From: Clostridia bacterium
GTDB lineage: Bacteria; Bacillota; Clostridia; Christensenellales; CAG-138
Length of the DNA stretch: 13,949 nucleotides
Assembly: GCA_030530185.1 (NCBI GenBank)
Contig: JAUMVL010000026.1
Location: 1-13,949 of the forward strand
Direction of reading: 5' to 3'
A program made the position numbers and the translations under genes. This document shows, piece after piece, positions 1-8,110 of this stretch. Positions within the stretch are counted from its first letter, which is position 1, and every line of letters starts with the position of its first letter. Under the pieces are notes generated by a model, which was not told the origin of the DNA, searched no databases, and saw only the letters and a list, made by a program, of their open reading frames with translations.

Positions 1-195
1 GATAAACGCGATGGACCATCTAAGTGCATTTCAATCCACGCCCCCGTGCGGGGGGGCGACTTTTCGACATCGAATATCGTGACGTAACCGTCGTTATTTC
101 AATCCACGCCCCCGTGCGGGGGGGCGACTCATGCGCTTTTTAATCAAAATGTTCGAGCCAAAATTTCAATCCACGCCCCCGTGCGGGGGGGCGAC
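1..195 (-). CRISPR. Type I-C CRISPR array, leader-proximal end (partial)
   Basis: Three identical 33-nt repeats lie at 28-60, 96-128 and 163-195. On the minus strand each starts GTCGCCCCCCCGCACGGGGG and ends GTGGATTGAAAT. The repeat has a strong GC stem (CGCCCCC / GGGGGCG), as is usual for type I-C. Spacers are 35 nt (61-95) and 34 nt (129-162), plus a 27-nt part of a third spacer at 1-27, so the array continues beyond the left edge. The GTCGC...GAAAT orientation and the position of cas2 place the leader at the right, so the newest spacer in view is 129-162. Transcription is on the minus strand, in line with the cas operon. Cas5c would process the transcript in this subtype (family knowledge). 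Confidence 0.97.
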
Positions 196-343
196 CGCAA
201 TATTTTGTGTGAAGGGAAATTGCCAACCCAAAATTTTATATCCGTATACCTTCTGCATTTTACAGAATCACGGCTCTATCACACCATCTCAATGAAATCT
301 TGTGCGAACTGCTCTGTCAAAAGCTGTTCGCTTACGGTTCGCA
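196..343 (-). promoter_or_regulatory. CRISPR leader between cas2 and the array
   Basis: This is the 148-nt AT-rich interval between the cas2 stop and the first (leader-proximal) repeat, with no convincing gene in it. By position and repeat orientation it is the leader, which should hold the array promoter and the site used for spacer insertion. On the minus strand the part nearest the array is rich in A and T, but I cannot single out clear -35 and -10 boxes. The array might also be reached by read-through from the cas operon. Confidence 0.75.
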
Positions 344-634
344 CTAAACGATCAAGCTGTTCTGCGGGTCATATCCCGCTTTCACGCCGAATTGCTCGAT
401 CTTTGTATCATACTTATTGCCCAAATAATAGAAACGCAGGCTATCCTTTTCCGGGTCGATCAGCTTTATAAGCTCGCTTTGCAGCCGCTTGGCCTGTGAT
501 GCATCCAACAGACACTCAAACACGCTGTTCTGCACGCGCTGCCCATAGTTCACGCATTGCTTTGCCACCTTTCGCAATCGGGTACGACCTGCATGATCCT
601 CGGTATTGACATCGTACGTAATCAACACGAGCAT
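344..634 (-). CDS. cas2: CRISPR-associated endonuclease Cas2
   Basis: 96 residues, a normal length for type I-C Cas2. It begins MLVLITYDVNT, the hallmark first beta strand with the conserved Asp (D8) of the ferredoxin-like fold. It continues with the RLRKVAKQCVNYGQRVQNSVFEC helix-strand segment. Cas2 dimers bridge two Cas1 dimers in the integrase that inserts spacers at the leader end of the array. I chose the ATG at 634 because AGGTGA lies 6 nt upstream and because homologues start at MLVL. A GTG at 643 would add only three residues. It begins 9 nt after the cas1 stop and is the last gene before the leader, so it is probably translated from the common cas mRNA. Confidence 0.96.
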   Translation of the reverse strand: MLVLITYDVNTEDHAGRTRLRKVAKQCVNYGQRVQNSVFECLLDASQAKRLQSELIKLIDPEKDSLRFYYLGNKYDTKIEQFGVKAGYDPQNSLIV

Positions 635-643
635 CGCGATCAC

Positions 644-1675
644 CTACTTCCACAAAAACGGCGGATACGCGTCCATGTCTCCGCGGATAAATCTGGCAAG
701 CAACTGCGCCTGCACAAACGGCACCAACCCCCAAGGGATTTTTTCCTTCAGAAACGGATGCCGGATCACTTCCTGCTTCTTCTCCTGCCAAGCTTTCAGC
801 AGCGCCTTTCTCGCCGTATCAGTCAGCATTACCGCGCCGCTTTCCGTATAGATGAAGTCCTTCGGTGCTACAACACGATTGTTGATCAGCGTCAGAACGA
901 ACCGATCCGCCATGCAAGGTCGCAGTTCCTCCATCAGATCAAGCGCAAGCGATATTCGACCGGGCCGATCCCGGTGTAAAAAACCGACATAGCTGTCCAA
1001 TCCGACAGCTTCTGCTGCATTGGCACACATCCCCGTCAGCAGCATGTACACAAACGAAAGCAATGCATTGACGGGGTCCTTCGGAGGTCTTCTGCTTCTT
1101 TCATGAAAACAGAACACCTCCTTATCCCGCAAGAGCATCTGATCAAATACGTTGAAATAGGTCGCTGCCGCTTCGCCCTCTACGCCGCGGAGAGAATCGA
1201 TGTCTGCCAATTTCCGCAAGGCAAGGAGGCTTTGCTGCAAATGTGCCGAAGCCTGTTCCAGCCTGTCCGTATCGACGCGAAGCGCATGATCCCGCTTGAC
1301 ACGTTCCAGCACCCAACGCGCGTTGAATATCTTGCCGAACAGCATCATAGATACGATCGGCCCGCAGCGATCCGGATCGTCGGCGATCCGATACTGCTCT
1401 CGGCGAAGAAGTACGTTCCCTTTGCTTCTACCGTCACATCTTGCCAAAAACCTGCCGTTGGGCGTGCAAAAGCTGAGTGCGATCCCGTTTTCTGCACACT
1501 TTCCCATCAATGCGGGGCTTGCACCCATATAGGAAAAGGTGACGATGCTTTCGATCGGATGCAAAGGAAACCTTGCGATCTCCTTTGCATCCGCCTTGAC
1601 GACGACGTTTTCTCCATCCAAAGTCAGGAAGGCGTCTTCCCTTGTGATGTACAGCGTGTTCAGCAGCTTTCGCAT
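644..1675 (-). CDS. cas1: CRISPR-associated integrase/endonuclease Cas1 (type I-C)
   Basis: 343 residues, the usual length. The N-terminal beta domain starts MRKLLNTLYI. The C-terminal helical catalytic domain shows the metal ligands in their conserved contexts: E166 in RGVEGEAAATYF, H234 in GFLHRDRPGR, and D246 with E249/E250 in LALDLMEELRP. Cas1 with Cas2 integrates prespacers at the leader-repeat junction, and in type I-C Cas4 joins it to select PAM-proximal ends. The start at 1675 is fixed by AAGGAGG five nt upstream and by homology. The open frame continues upstream only because it overlaps cas4. The first 16 nt overlap the end of cas4, and cas2 follows after 9 nt. No key residue is missing. 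Confidence 0.97.
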   Translation of the reverse strand: MRKLLNTLYITREDAFLTLDGENVVVKADAKEIARFPLHPIESIVTFSYMGASPALMGKCAENGIALSFCTPNGRFLARCDGRSKGNVLLRREQYRIADDPDRCGPIVSMMLFGKIFNARWVLERVKRDHALRVDTDRLEQASAHLQQSLLALRKLADIDSLRGVEGEAAATYFNVFDQMLLRDKEVFCFHERSRRPPKDPVNALLSFVYMLLTGMCANAAEAVGLDSYVGFLHRDRPGRISLALDLMEELRPCMADRFVLTLINNRVVAPKDFIYTESGAVMLTDTARKALLKAWQEKKQEVIRHPFLKEKIPWGLVPFVQAQLLARFIRGDMDAYPPFLWK

Positions 1676-2319
1676 AGTGCCTCCTTGATATAGGCCTCTA
1701 CGGATCTGTCTTTCTGTAAAACGGGCAGGCAGATCTCCTTTAGGGAGCATGCGTTGCACCATTTTCCGGTTTTACATTTGGGCGTATAGCCGCGGCGATA
1801 CATCTCGTTCATTTCCCGCAGCGCATCGGTAACGATACTGCGAAGCGCCTGATCGAAGGCAACGGCCGTGCGCCTGCGGGTTTCTCCGTAGAAAAGCGCG
1901 CCCTCTGGTATGGCTGTTTTGAGCATTTCCTCAAGGCACATGGCTTCCGCGCAGAGCTGCGCCGCGTCGCATCTATCGGCTTTCGGCTCGCCGCGCTTGT
2001 ACTCGACCGGGTATACGGTCCACAGTCCTTCCCGACCGTGCAGGGGAATGCCCTCCTTTGTACGATGAAACTCCACCACGTCGCATTGTCCGCTGACGCC
2101 GAGTTTTTCGGAACTGACGCGCAGTCCTCGAACGATCAGCACATTCCCGCGCAATTCAGACAGGGTTTCATCATGCGCACGTTCATGCAGCAACTGACCT
2201 TCCGTTGTACGAAGGTTTTCCGCCCATTGATTCTCAATGTGGATCAGCGCCCATTGTCTGCGACAGAACAGAAAATGCTGAAGGCCGGAAAGGGCAAGAT
2301 AGTCGTCCTCTTTCGGCAT
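1660..2319 (-). CDS. cas4: CRISPR-associated exonuclease Cas4
   Basis: 219 residues. This is a RecB-family nuclease with an iron-sulphur cluster that trims prespacers and helps set PAM and orientation during adaptation. Visible motifs are the first cluster Cys in LFCRRQWALIHIE (C19), the acidic motif GQCDVVEF, the PVEYKRG strand with the catalytic Glu and Lys, and AAQLCAEAMCLEE matching the QxxxY-like helix. The last three cluster cysteines lie in KTGKWCNACSLKEICLP. All four cysteines and the nuclease residues are present, so the enzyme looks active. It starts 3 nt after the cas7 stop with only a weak ribosome site (GAGAG), suggesting coupled translation. Its end overlaps cas1. Confidence 0.96.
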   Translation of the reverse strand: MPKEDDYLALSGLQHFLFCRRQWALIHIENQWAENLRTTEGQLLHERAHDETLSELRGNVLIVRGLRVSSEKLGVSGQCDVVEFHRTKEGIPLHGREGLWTVYPVEYKRGEPKADRCDAAQLCAEAMCLEEMLKTAIPEGALFYGETRRRTAVAFDQALRSIVTDALREMNEMYRRGYTPKCKTGKWCNACSLKEICLPVLQKDRSVEAYIKEALCESC

Positions 2320-2322
2320 CGT

Positions 2323-3237
2323 TTACTCTCGGATCTCACAATGTACGCCGCTCGGAAGATGTTCGGTATCGACCGTTACCGTATAATCGGCAAATGCGCG
2401 GCCGACCTGCACCTCCGGTTTCCGCTCGACCTTGACAAGATCAAACAGCTTATGCGCGGGTGCGTTGCCCAGCTCCGAATCGTGCTTGAAGATGATCAGT
2501 TTCTGGACCGCCATCTTGCCGCGTGCGGCGGCATGGTCGAATTCGAACATATTCATGATCGCATTCCAAAGCAACTCCAGATCCTCGTCGTTAAAGCCGG
2601 TCGTCTTTTTGGCTAAATTAGCGGAAACATAACCCTCGCAGCGGTAGAGGCCGTAGGGAACGATGTACTTTCTGCCCATCTCTGTATTCTTCTTACCTGC
2701 GTCCACTTCCGTGGTGATTGCAACGCGCGTGATCGTAATCTCCTGTGGAATAACCGGATCGACGCTCCGCGCAAAGCCAAGCTGCACCGGACCGCGAATT
2801 TGACCGCAATTCAGGTTGCCCTTCACCATCGTGGTCATTACAGCGCCGAACGCGCGAATATCAAAGAAATTATCCACCATAAAATCCCGTACCAATGCGT
2901 CAGCATCTTTACCGGAACTTTTGATCGCCTTTTTCAGATCCTCCGGTTTCATAGACGCTGCGCCTGGAATGCCAAGCTCGCGCAGGAACGCTTCATTGTC
3001 GCTGCGGTTAAGCGGCACGCCGTCCTTGATATAGATTCTATAGCCGGGGGCATCTTCCTTTACGGTTTCGACATACGAGCGGATCTTGCGCTTCAGGCAA
3101 ACGTCTGTCACAAGACCGAGGTTGGTTTCCGGGTCGATGCGCGGCATATTGCCCGCATCCGGGTCACCGTTGGGGTTGCCGTTTTCCACGTCGAACAGAA
3201 CGACAAATTCATAGCGGTTTTTGATGGCTTCCTTCAT
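2323..3237 (-). CDS. cas7: Cas7 backbone subunit of type I-C Cascade (Csd2)
   Basis: 304 residues, typical for Csd2. Several copies of Cas7 coat the crRNA and form the backbone of the interference complex. The diagnostic N-terminal block is present: YEFVVLFDVENGNPNGDPDA followed by GNMPRIDPET. The central FDIRAFGAVMTT and NCGQIRGPVQ segments are also characteristic of Cas7/Csd2. I chose the ATG at 3237 because AGGAGG lies 9 nt upstream (it also spans the end of cas8c) and because homologues begin just before the NRYEF strand. The upstream extension in the same frame overlaps cas8c and is not likely to be used. The gap to cas8c is 1 nt and to cas4 is 3 nt. Confidence 0.97.
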   Translation of the reverse strand: MKEAIKNRYEFVVLFDVENGNPNGDPDAGNMPRIDPETNLGLVTDVCLKRKIRSYVETVKEDAPGYRIYIKDGVPLNRSDNEAFLRELGIPGAASMKPEDLKKAIKSSGKDADALVRDFMVDNFFDIRAFGAVMTTMVKGNLNCGQIRGPVQLGFARSVDPVIPQEITITRVAITTEVDAGKKNTEMGRKYIVPYGLYRCEGYVSANLAKKTTGFNDEDLELLWNAIMNMFEFDHAAARGKMAVQKLIIFKHDSELGNAPAHKLFDLVKVERKPEVQVGRAFADYTVTVDTEHLPSGVHCEIRE

Positions 3238-3238
3238 G

Positions 3239-3610
3239 TTATGCTTCCTCCTGATTCTTTTTTTCAAAACGTTTTTGCTTTTGATGATAATAGCCGATTT
3301 GGAACACGCCCTGATCCTGCAGGGACAGGTGCGCCGGATAGTCCTCCCGCAAAAGCATCATCAAGTCGGACACCTGCTTTTCGTAATAAACCTTGATGCC
3401 GCCGTCCAATTTTCGGATATGCTTGTCCTTCAAGTTCAGCAGCGTCGGAAACACCACAGCCGGTGTTGCGCATGCCGACGAAAAATACTTATCCTTGATC
3501 GTTGCATTGATGCCCGGGTTTGCGCGCTCCTGAACGGCTTCCAGAACTGCGAACAGTCTGCCCAGAACATACGGTTGATAGGTCGTCTGATCGTTTAACT
3601 GCACTGTCAT
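3239..3610 (-). CDS. cas11c: Cas11c small subunit, translated from inside cas8c
   Basis: An ATG in the cas8c frame (codon 459) is preceded on the minus strand by AAAGGAGG (plus-strand 3613-3620), the best Shine-Dalgarno match inside any cas gene here. The ATG is 2 nt from the motif, which is close. An in-frame GTG at 3604, two codons later, sits at a more usual 8 nt and may be the real start. The product would be 123 (or 121) residues, beginning MTVQLNDQ and ending at the cas8c stop. In type I-C systems the small subunit Cas11 is known to be made by internal initiation in cas8c and is needed for a stable complex. That the same happens here is inferred from the ribosome site, the frame and the size. 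Annotation pipelines usually miss it. Confidence 0.8.
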   Translation of the reverse strand: MTVQLNDQTTYQPYVLGRLFAVLEAVQERANPGINATIKDKYFSSACATPAVVFPTLLNLKDKHIRKLDGGIKVYYEKQVSDLMMLLREDYPAHLSLQDQGVFQIGYYHQKQKRFEKKNQEEA

Positions 3611-4984
3611 TGCCTCCTTTATGATTTCATCCTTGCCGTTTCGCAGAAGATATGCTTTGACGATCGCCATTCTTTCCCACGTGATTTCCCGATCGGCCTT
3701 GATACGAAGCTGCGCCTGCTGATACAATGTCGCAGGATATCTTCCGCCGGTCAGGATCGCTCGCAGTGTTTCTCCAACCATTTTCGGTGAAGCGGTTTTA
3801 TCTTTCGATTTTTCGTTCACAGTGGCCTTCAGCAGCTGCCACAGCGGCAGCATCGAGGACTCCGTCTTTCGGTCTGGAACAATTTCGATCTGCTTTGCGT
3901 GCAGATACAGATGCTCGACCATTTTGCCAAACGTGTCCCGCAGAAAGAACCGAACGGAAAGCCTTGCGGCATTCGGTGCGATCCCGAGAATATAGAACCT
4001 TGCACCGGGATCCAAGGTACCTGCCTGCCACGCGACGACAGTTCCCTGTGAAATCCGGCGCATCGCATCATCCAGATCCGCGTCTGTAAGACCTTCCCCG
4101 TCACAGTCCATAAGCATGGAGAACGCATCCTGGTAGTCCGCTTCGCCGTTTTCCGCCCAGTACACGACCACGGTATCGCCGAAGAACTTTCGATGCACTC
4201 TGTCCGCAATCAAATAGTTCAAAGCGGAAGTATACGCAAAGGCGGCATATTTACCGACAGGCGCGTTCAGGTTCTGCTCCTTCCCATAGGAGCAGAAGGC
4301 CGGGGCATTAAAGGAAACCAAAGCGGCTCCGCTTGGCTGTGCTCCCGGAACGCCTTTTACCGGGGGATGAATCTTTTCTGGCACGATTTGTTCTCCAGAG
4401 ATCAGACATCGGCTTGCTTCTTCGGAATCCGATTGCACAGCATCGTAGGCATTCTGCCACGCGCTTTGTATTTCCGAATCCATTTGTGCGAACGTATCGT
4501 CGATCAAAAAGACAAGGTTTGTTCCTGCCTTAATGTCGTCGAGATACGGATAGTCCTTTAATCGATCGTTCGCATCGGTGGGATTCCATTTTTCAAAGAA
4601 TGCCTTCAGACTGTTGGCGCAAGGATTGTCGATTCTTTTTAACAGCGCCATGTGAAGCTGCTTGGCGTCCGTAAAACAGTTCGTCGCGCGTTCCGGGCTT
4701 TCTTTGCTATCGATTCCCAGCAAATATGTCGAATTGTCGCAAAGGAAATTCGACCTGATGCCAACTGTGCGCTTTACGGGCGCAGGAACGGTCATATCCG
4801 TCGGAACGATGGCGGCCTTTTTCCCTTGTGTAATCTCTTTCCGCAGCGAATGGATCCGCACAAGATTTCCTTCCGTATCCAGCTCTAATGCATAGGAAAC
4901 CTTCACCTTGCTCCAGCCGGGGCGATCCAGTTTGCCCTGCCGCACAAGAGCCTCATAATACGCAGTCAATGCTTGCAGAATCAT
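3239..4984 (-). CDS. cas8c: Cas8c large subunit of type I-C Cascade (Csd1)
   Basis: 581 residues, within the usual range for Csd1/Cas8c. It is the large subunit that recognises the PAM and starts R-loop formation. The N terminus (MILQALTAYYEAL) and the block FSxxA-like AFCSYGKEQNLNAPVG followed by KYAAFAYTSALNYLI are typical of the family, as is the late GRYPATLYQQAQLRI segment. The start codon overlaps the cas5c stop as ATGA, so translation is probably coupled. The C-terminal 123 residues correspond to the small subunit Cas11c and have their own internal ribosome binding site (separate entry). No truncation or frameshift is seen. Confidence 0.96.
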   Translation of the reverse strand: MILQALTAYYEALVRQGKLDRPGWSKVKVSYALELDTEGNLVRIHSLRKEITQGKKAAIVPTDMTVPAPVKRTVGIRSNFLCDNSTYLLGIDSKESPERATNCFTDAKQLHMALLKRIDNPCANSLKAFFEKWNPTDANDRLKDYPYLDDIKAGTNLVFLIDDTFAQMDSEIQSAWQNAYDAVQSDSEEASRCLISGEQIVPEKIHPPVKGVPGAQPSGAALVSFNAPAFCSYGKEQNLNAPVGKYAAFAYTSALNYLIADRVHRKFFGDTVVVYWAENGEADYQDAFSMLMDCDGEGLTDADLDDAMRRISQGTVVAWQAGTLDPGARFYILGIAPNAARLSVRFFLRDTFGKMVEHLYLHAKQIEIVPDRKTESSMLPLWQLLKATVNEKSKDKTASPKMVGETLRAILTGGRYPATLYQQAQLRIKADREITWERMAIVKAYLLRNGKDEIIKEAMTVQLNDQTTYQPYVLGRLFAVLEAVQERANPGINATIKDKYFSSACATPAVVFPTLLNLKDKHIRKLDGGIKVYYEKQVSDLMMLLREDYPAHLSLQDQGVFQIGYYHQKQKRFEKKNQEEA

Positions 4985-5637
4985 CGTATCACCTCCGTAT
5001 GGCGAAGATCCAACACACCGTTTTCGAGCTTTGCACGGAAAAACATTGGCTGAATGTTTTTCGGATCCCGATAATCCATGTCATACAGCATAAAGCCGAG
5101 ATCGCGCGTTTCATTCGGATAGGCTGTCGGGATCGCTTCCGTTTCCCAAGGGCGGAAATACACCGGAAATTCTCGGCATCCGAAACACGGCCGGTGATAG
5201 CATTGTCCCTTTGCGATACGCCGCCGCAGCATTTCGCAGAATTTTCCTTCATTGTCGCCCGGACTCATCTTTTCGGGAACAAGCTCAAAATGCGCCTCGA
5301 TGACGTATCGGACATTCTGCAGCACCATCGCTGCGCGCTGCTGAATATCCTCCGTTGCATTCAGATACAGATTGCCCTTTCCTCCGGTCGCCTTATCGTA
5401 GACAGCCGAAGCACTGATCTTTGATTTGACTTCGTTTCTGCGGATGTTGGCAAACGATATGGGCGAGAGCACAAAGATTCGATCGATCACGTAACGCAGC
5501 CCGGGATGCCAAAAGATTGCTTCCATAATCCCACGCGCTGCCGAAGGCGTCATGACATCATAACTGACGCGTTCCACCTTCATCTCGGGCCTTGTAAAGC
5601 AGGCATAATCGCCCCATACTTCCAGTTTTACCGACAT
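4981..5637 (-). CDS. cas5c: Cas5c (Cas5d) crRNA-processing endoribonuclease
   Basis: 218 residues, matching Cas5c/Cas5d. Type I-C has no Cas6. Cas5c cuts the repeat RNA and stays bound to the 5' handle of the crRNA. The family N terminus is clear (VKLEVWGDYACFTRPEMKVE), as are SYDVMTPSAARGIMEAIFWHP and the RYVIEAHFEL strand, the region where processing residues lie in homologues. The C-terminal part has CYHRPCFGCREFPVYF and RDLGFMLYDMDY, also conserved. The ATG at 5637 has AGGGAG about 8 nt upstream. The stop overlaps the cas8c start as ATGA, and the gap after cas3 is 20 nt. Confidence 0.96.
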   Translation of the reverse strand: MSVKLEVWGDYACFTRPEMKVERVSYDVMTPSAARGIMEAIFWHPGLRYVIDRIFVLSPISFANIRRNEVKSKISASAVYDKATGGKGNLYLNATEDIQQRAAMVLQNVRYVIEAHFELVPEKMSPGDNEGKFCEMLRRRIAKGQCYHRPCFGCREFPVYFRPWETEAIPTAYPNETRDLGFMLYDMDYRDPKNIQPMFFRAKLENGVLDLRHTEVIR

Positions 5638-5657
5638 AGTTTCACTCCCTTCATGCT

Positions 5658-7796
5658 TTAAATGATATACTGATCAGCTTGCGCTGCATAGGTCAAAACC
5701 AATCCGACCTCCGGATCATACAAGGCCGAGTTTGTCAGGATCGCGGCGTTCTCCGAAATGGGTTCCGTTGCGCCCTGTTCCGTATAATCCCGGAACTGCC
5801 TTTCATATACGTTGACGGCAAAGCGGCCAAGCGCTCGCAGCAACGGCTTTGACGGGCCAAACTGCTTGTACTGCCGCAGCAGCGGCTCGCTCTCCGGACA
5901 CGAAATATACAGCACATAATCTGCGCCGGAGATCATCTTGAATTCCTTCGCGATTGTTTCAAAGGACAATTGTGGCATTTTTGATAGAATATCCTGCCGA
6001 TCGAGCGCCTTTTGATCCTTCAGCGTGTACAGCAGAAATGCGAAGTACGCGTGAATGGATGCTTTGGAAGCAAGATTACGATCTCTGTCCATAACCCTTT
6101 GCGCGGCTGAACAGTTCTGTTCAAGCATTTCCGGGATCTTATGATCCGTTGTAAAGATGTAAACCGGGCTGTCTTCCTTACTGCGCTTTCCCTCTCGATT
6201 GCAACGACCTGCCGCCTGCAAAATGGAATCCAAACCCGCTAGCTCCCTGTATACAACAGGGAAATCAATATCCACACCGGCTTCAATCAGGCTTGTAGAG
6301 ATGACGCGGCAGGGATGTCCATTTTGCAATCTTTCCCGAACGATATTCAGGGTTCTTTGACGATGTTCCGGTGTCATCGTGGTAGAAAGATGAAAACTCC
6401 CTTCCTTGGGAAGTCGTCCGTAAATCTCTTGTGCGGACTTTCGGCTGTTTACGATGCAGAGAACTTGAGGCACCGTTGCCAGCCTGTCCGCCAAATCGTT
6501 GTCGGACAGCTTCCCGATCGTTCGAAATACCACTCTTGCAAAAATCGGATCAGAAAACAGTTCATCGGGGCAAAGCTCCGTAATGCGCGTGTCCGGCAGA
6601 AATTCGGCAAAAATCCGGTTCAGCGCAGGCTGCGTCGCCGTACATAAAACTGCAGAGCAATTCATATAGCGGACCAGCTTTGCGATTGCCAACACACACG
6701 GACGCAAAAAGGGAACCGGGAGCATCTGCGCTTCGTCGAATATGATTACGCTGTTTGCAATGTTGTGCAGCTTACGGCACTTTGAGGGACGGTTTCCATA
6801 AATGGATTCAAAGAATTGTACGGAGGTCGTCAAAATGATCGGTGCGTCCCAGTTTTCAGTTGCAAGATAGCGCCGATCCTCCGGCGCACCCTCCTTATGT
6901 GAATACTCCACGCCGGAATAGTGCGCCACAACATTGTCTTTACCGAAGATCGATTCAAACACGGCCTGTGTTTGTTCGATGATACTGGTATACGGTATCA
7001 CATAAATGATCCGCGACATACTATGCCGCCTTGCATGATGCAGTGCAAACGCCATAGATGCTGTCGTTTTTCCTCCACCGGTCGGAACGGTTAGGGAGAA
7101 CAGTCCTTTTTCTTCTTCGGCGTGCCGGATAACACATTCCAAAATCTGTGACCGTTTTGCATTCAGCTCCGTTGTTGACTGTTTCCAAGGTTCCGTAAAA
7201 CGATCCATTTTATCCGCGAGCGTCGGGATGTTTTCGCCTATGTTGCGCGATATCGTTCCGTTGGACATGAACGCTTCTGTATCCAGATAATCGGCGTCAA
7301 CTAATGCGGAAAACAACATTTTAGTTAGATAATACGGGTTGAACCGACAATCCTCTCCGGCCCAGTCCGGCAAAACAGGCTCCGAAACAGGCAATTCATT
7401 TTCATAATCGCCGTATGGCTCCACTGATCTTTTCAGCTTTCCCTGCAGCGTTCCCTCGGATGCATCGCTATACTTAGATCCAAAGTCTGGCAGTCCGCCA
7501 TGGTGGCCGCTGATACAAAATGCGGAAATACGACCAGCGATTGTATTTGTTCTCCATGCGACCTGGGCGCCGGCAGTTGAATGATCGACCCTTTCTTTAG
7601 AACCGAGAATTCGTCTCTGAAAAGCATCGGAATATTTTCCGATATCATGCAGCAATCCGACATAATGTGCGATCGAGGCTGCTTTAAAGACATTTGCGAA
7701 ACCCGCGGCTAATGAGGCAACGTTTTGACAGTGTTCTTGTATGCCTTGATTTTTAACGGAGCCATCGGATTTTTCCAACCTATGTGCAAGTTTCAT
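5658..7796 (-). CDS. cas3: Cas3 HD nuclease-helicase
   Basis: 712 residues. Cas3 is recruited to the R-loop and unwinds and degrades target DNA. The N-terminal HD nuclease domain has H22, HD at 50-51 in HYVGLLHDIGK, DH at 71-72 and HH at 98-99 in SGHHGG. The superfamily 2 helicase follows: Walker A TGGGKT (239-244), the box DEAQ (354-357, where many Cas3 proteins have DEAH), CTATQP (385-390) and motif VI QAAGRCNREG. I chose the ATG at 7796 because GAGGT lies just upstream and homologues begin near KLAHR. A start at 7817 would add seven residues. It is the first gene of the operon, about 100 nt after the predicted transcription start. All catalytic motifs are intact. Confidence 0.97.
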   Translation of the reverse strand: MKLAHRLEKSDGSVKNQGIQEHCQNVASLAAGFANVFKAASIAHYVGLLHDIGKYSDAFQRRILGSKERVDHSTAGAQVAWRTNTIAGRISAFCISGHHGGLPDFGSKYSDASEGTLQGKLKRSVEPYGDYENELPVSEPVLPDWAGEDCRFNPYYLTKMLFSALVDADYLDTEAFMSNGTISRNIGENIPTLADKMDRFTEPWKQSTTELNAKRSQILECVIRHAEEEKGLFSLTVPTGGGKTTASMAFALHHARRHSMSRIIYVIPYTSIIEQTQAVFESIFGKDNVVAHYSGVEYSHKEGAPEDRRYLATENWDAPIILTTSVQFFESIYGNRPSKCRKLHNIANSVIIFDEAQMLPVPFLRPCVLAIAKLVRYMNCSAVLCTATQPALNRIFAEFLPDTRITELCPDELFSDPIFARVVFRTIGKLSDNDLADRLATVPQVLCIVNSRKSAQEIYGRLPKEGSFHLSTTMTPEHRQRTLNIVRERLQNGHPCRVISTSLIEAGVDIDFPVVYRELAGLDSILQAAGRCNREGKRSKEDSPVYIFTTDHKIPEMLEQNCSAAQRVMDRDRNLASKASIHAYFAFLLYTLKDQKALDRQDILSKMPQLSFETIAKEFKMISGADYVLYISCPESEPLLRQYKQFGPSKPLLRALGRFAVNVYERQFRDYTEQGATEPISENAAILTNSALYDPEVGLVLTYAAQADQYII

Positions 7797-7815
7797 ACTA
7801 CTACCTCTTAAACCC

Positions 7816-7833
7816 ATTTCATGAAATTTTCAT
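7816..7833. promoter_or_regulatory. Palindromes in the 5' leader of the cas operon
   Basis: Two overlapping inverted repeats lie between the cas promoter and the cas3 start. They are ATTTCATGAAAT, a perfect 12-bp palindrome at 7816-7827, and ATGAAATTTTCAT at 7821-7833 with 6-bp arms. They sit 20-37 bp from the cas3 start codon, downstream of the predicted promoter. This is where a repressor could block transcription or where an RNA structure could form. A role is inference only. AT-rich palindromes of this size can occur by chance. Confidence 0.3.
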
Positions 7834-7903
7834 CTACAGATATTATCTCATATGTACTGTCCAATAAAAAGGGCTGAATCGATAATTTTAGTATTGTTTA
7901 AAT

Positions 7904-7933
7904 ATTATATGACCTATTGCATTTACAAGTCAA
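7904..7933 (-). promoter_or_regulatory. Sigma-A type promoter of the cas operon
   Basis: On the minus strand there is TTGACT (plus 7928-7933), an 18-nt spacer, and a perfect TATAAT (plus 7904-7909). This is close to the vegetative consensus. Transcription would start near 7897, giving a leader of about 100 nt before the cas3 ATG at 7796. No other strong promoter is evident between the cas genes, so it probably serves the entire operon. Confidence 0.75.
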
Positions 7934-7966
7934 GAGTTAACATGGTTGAAATCAATCGAAGCATAA

Positions 7967-8071
7967 AGAGGGGGCACTCGATTATCTGCGTCAAATAAAG
8001 CGACACAGGAAGAAATCATGGCGACCGTTATGAACGCGGAAATGCAGTTTTTCGCGAAGGATAACAAATAG
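7967..8071 (+). pseudogene. Unidentified coding scrap (possible gene 3' end)
   Basis: An open stretch of 34 codons ends in TAG at 8069. Its last residues, NKATQEEIMATVMNAEMQFF then AKDNK, look protein-like. There is no start with a ribosome site that would make a normal gene, and a stop lies just upstream at 7964. I do not recognise the family. It lies in a zone of other gene fragments and faces the HipA remnant tail to tail, so it may be another deletion remnant, or chance. Confidence 0.25.
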
Positions 8072-8110
8072 AATACGATGCTGTCGTCGAGGCATTTGGC
8101 AGTATGTTCA

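Noticed and set aside
1103..1693. A 196-codon plus-strand frame across cas1
   Set aside because: It is antisense to cas1, whose catalytic residues and conserved order in the operon are clear.
3221..3598. Plus-strand frames of about 125 codons across the end of cas8c
   Set aside because: These are antisense shadows of cas8c/cas7 with no family match. Other plus-strand frames across the cas genes are the same.
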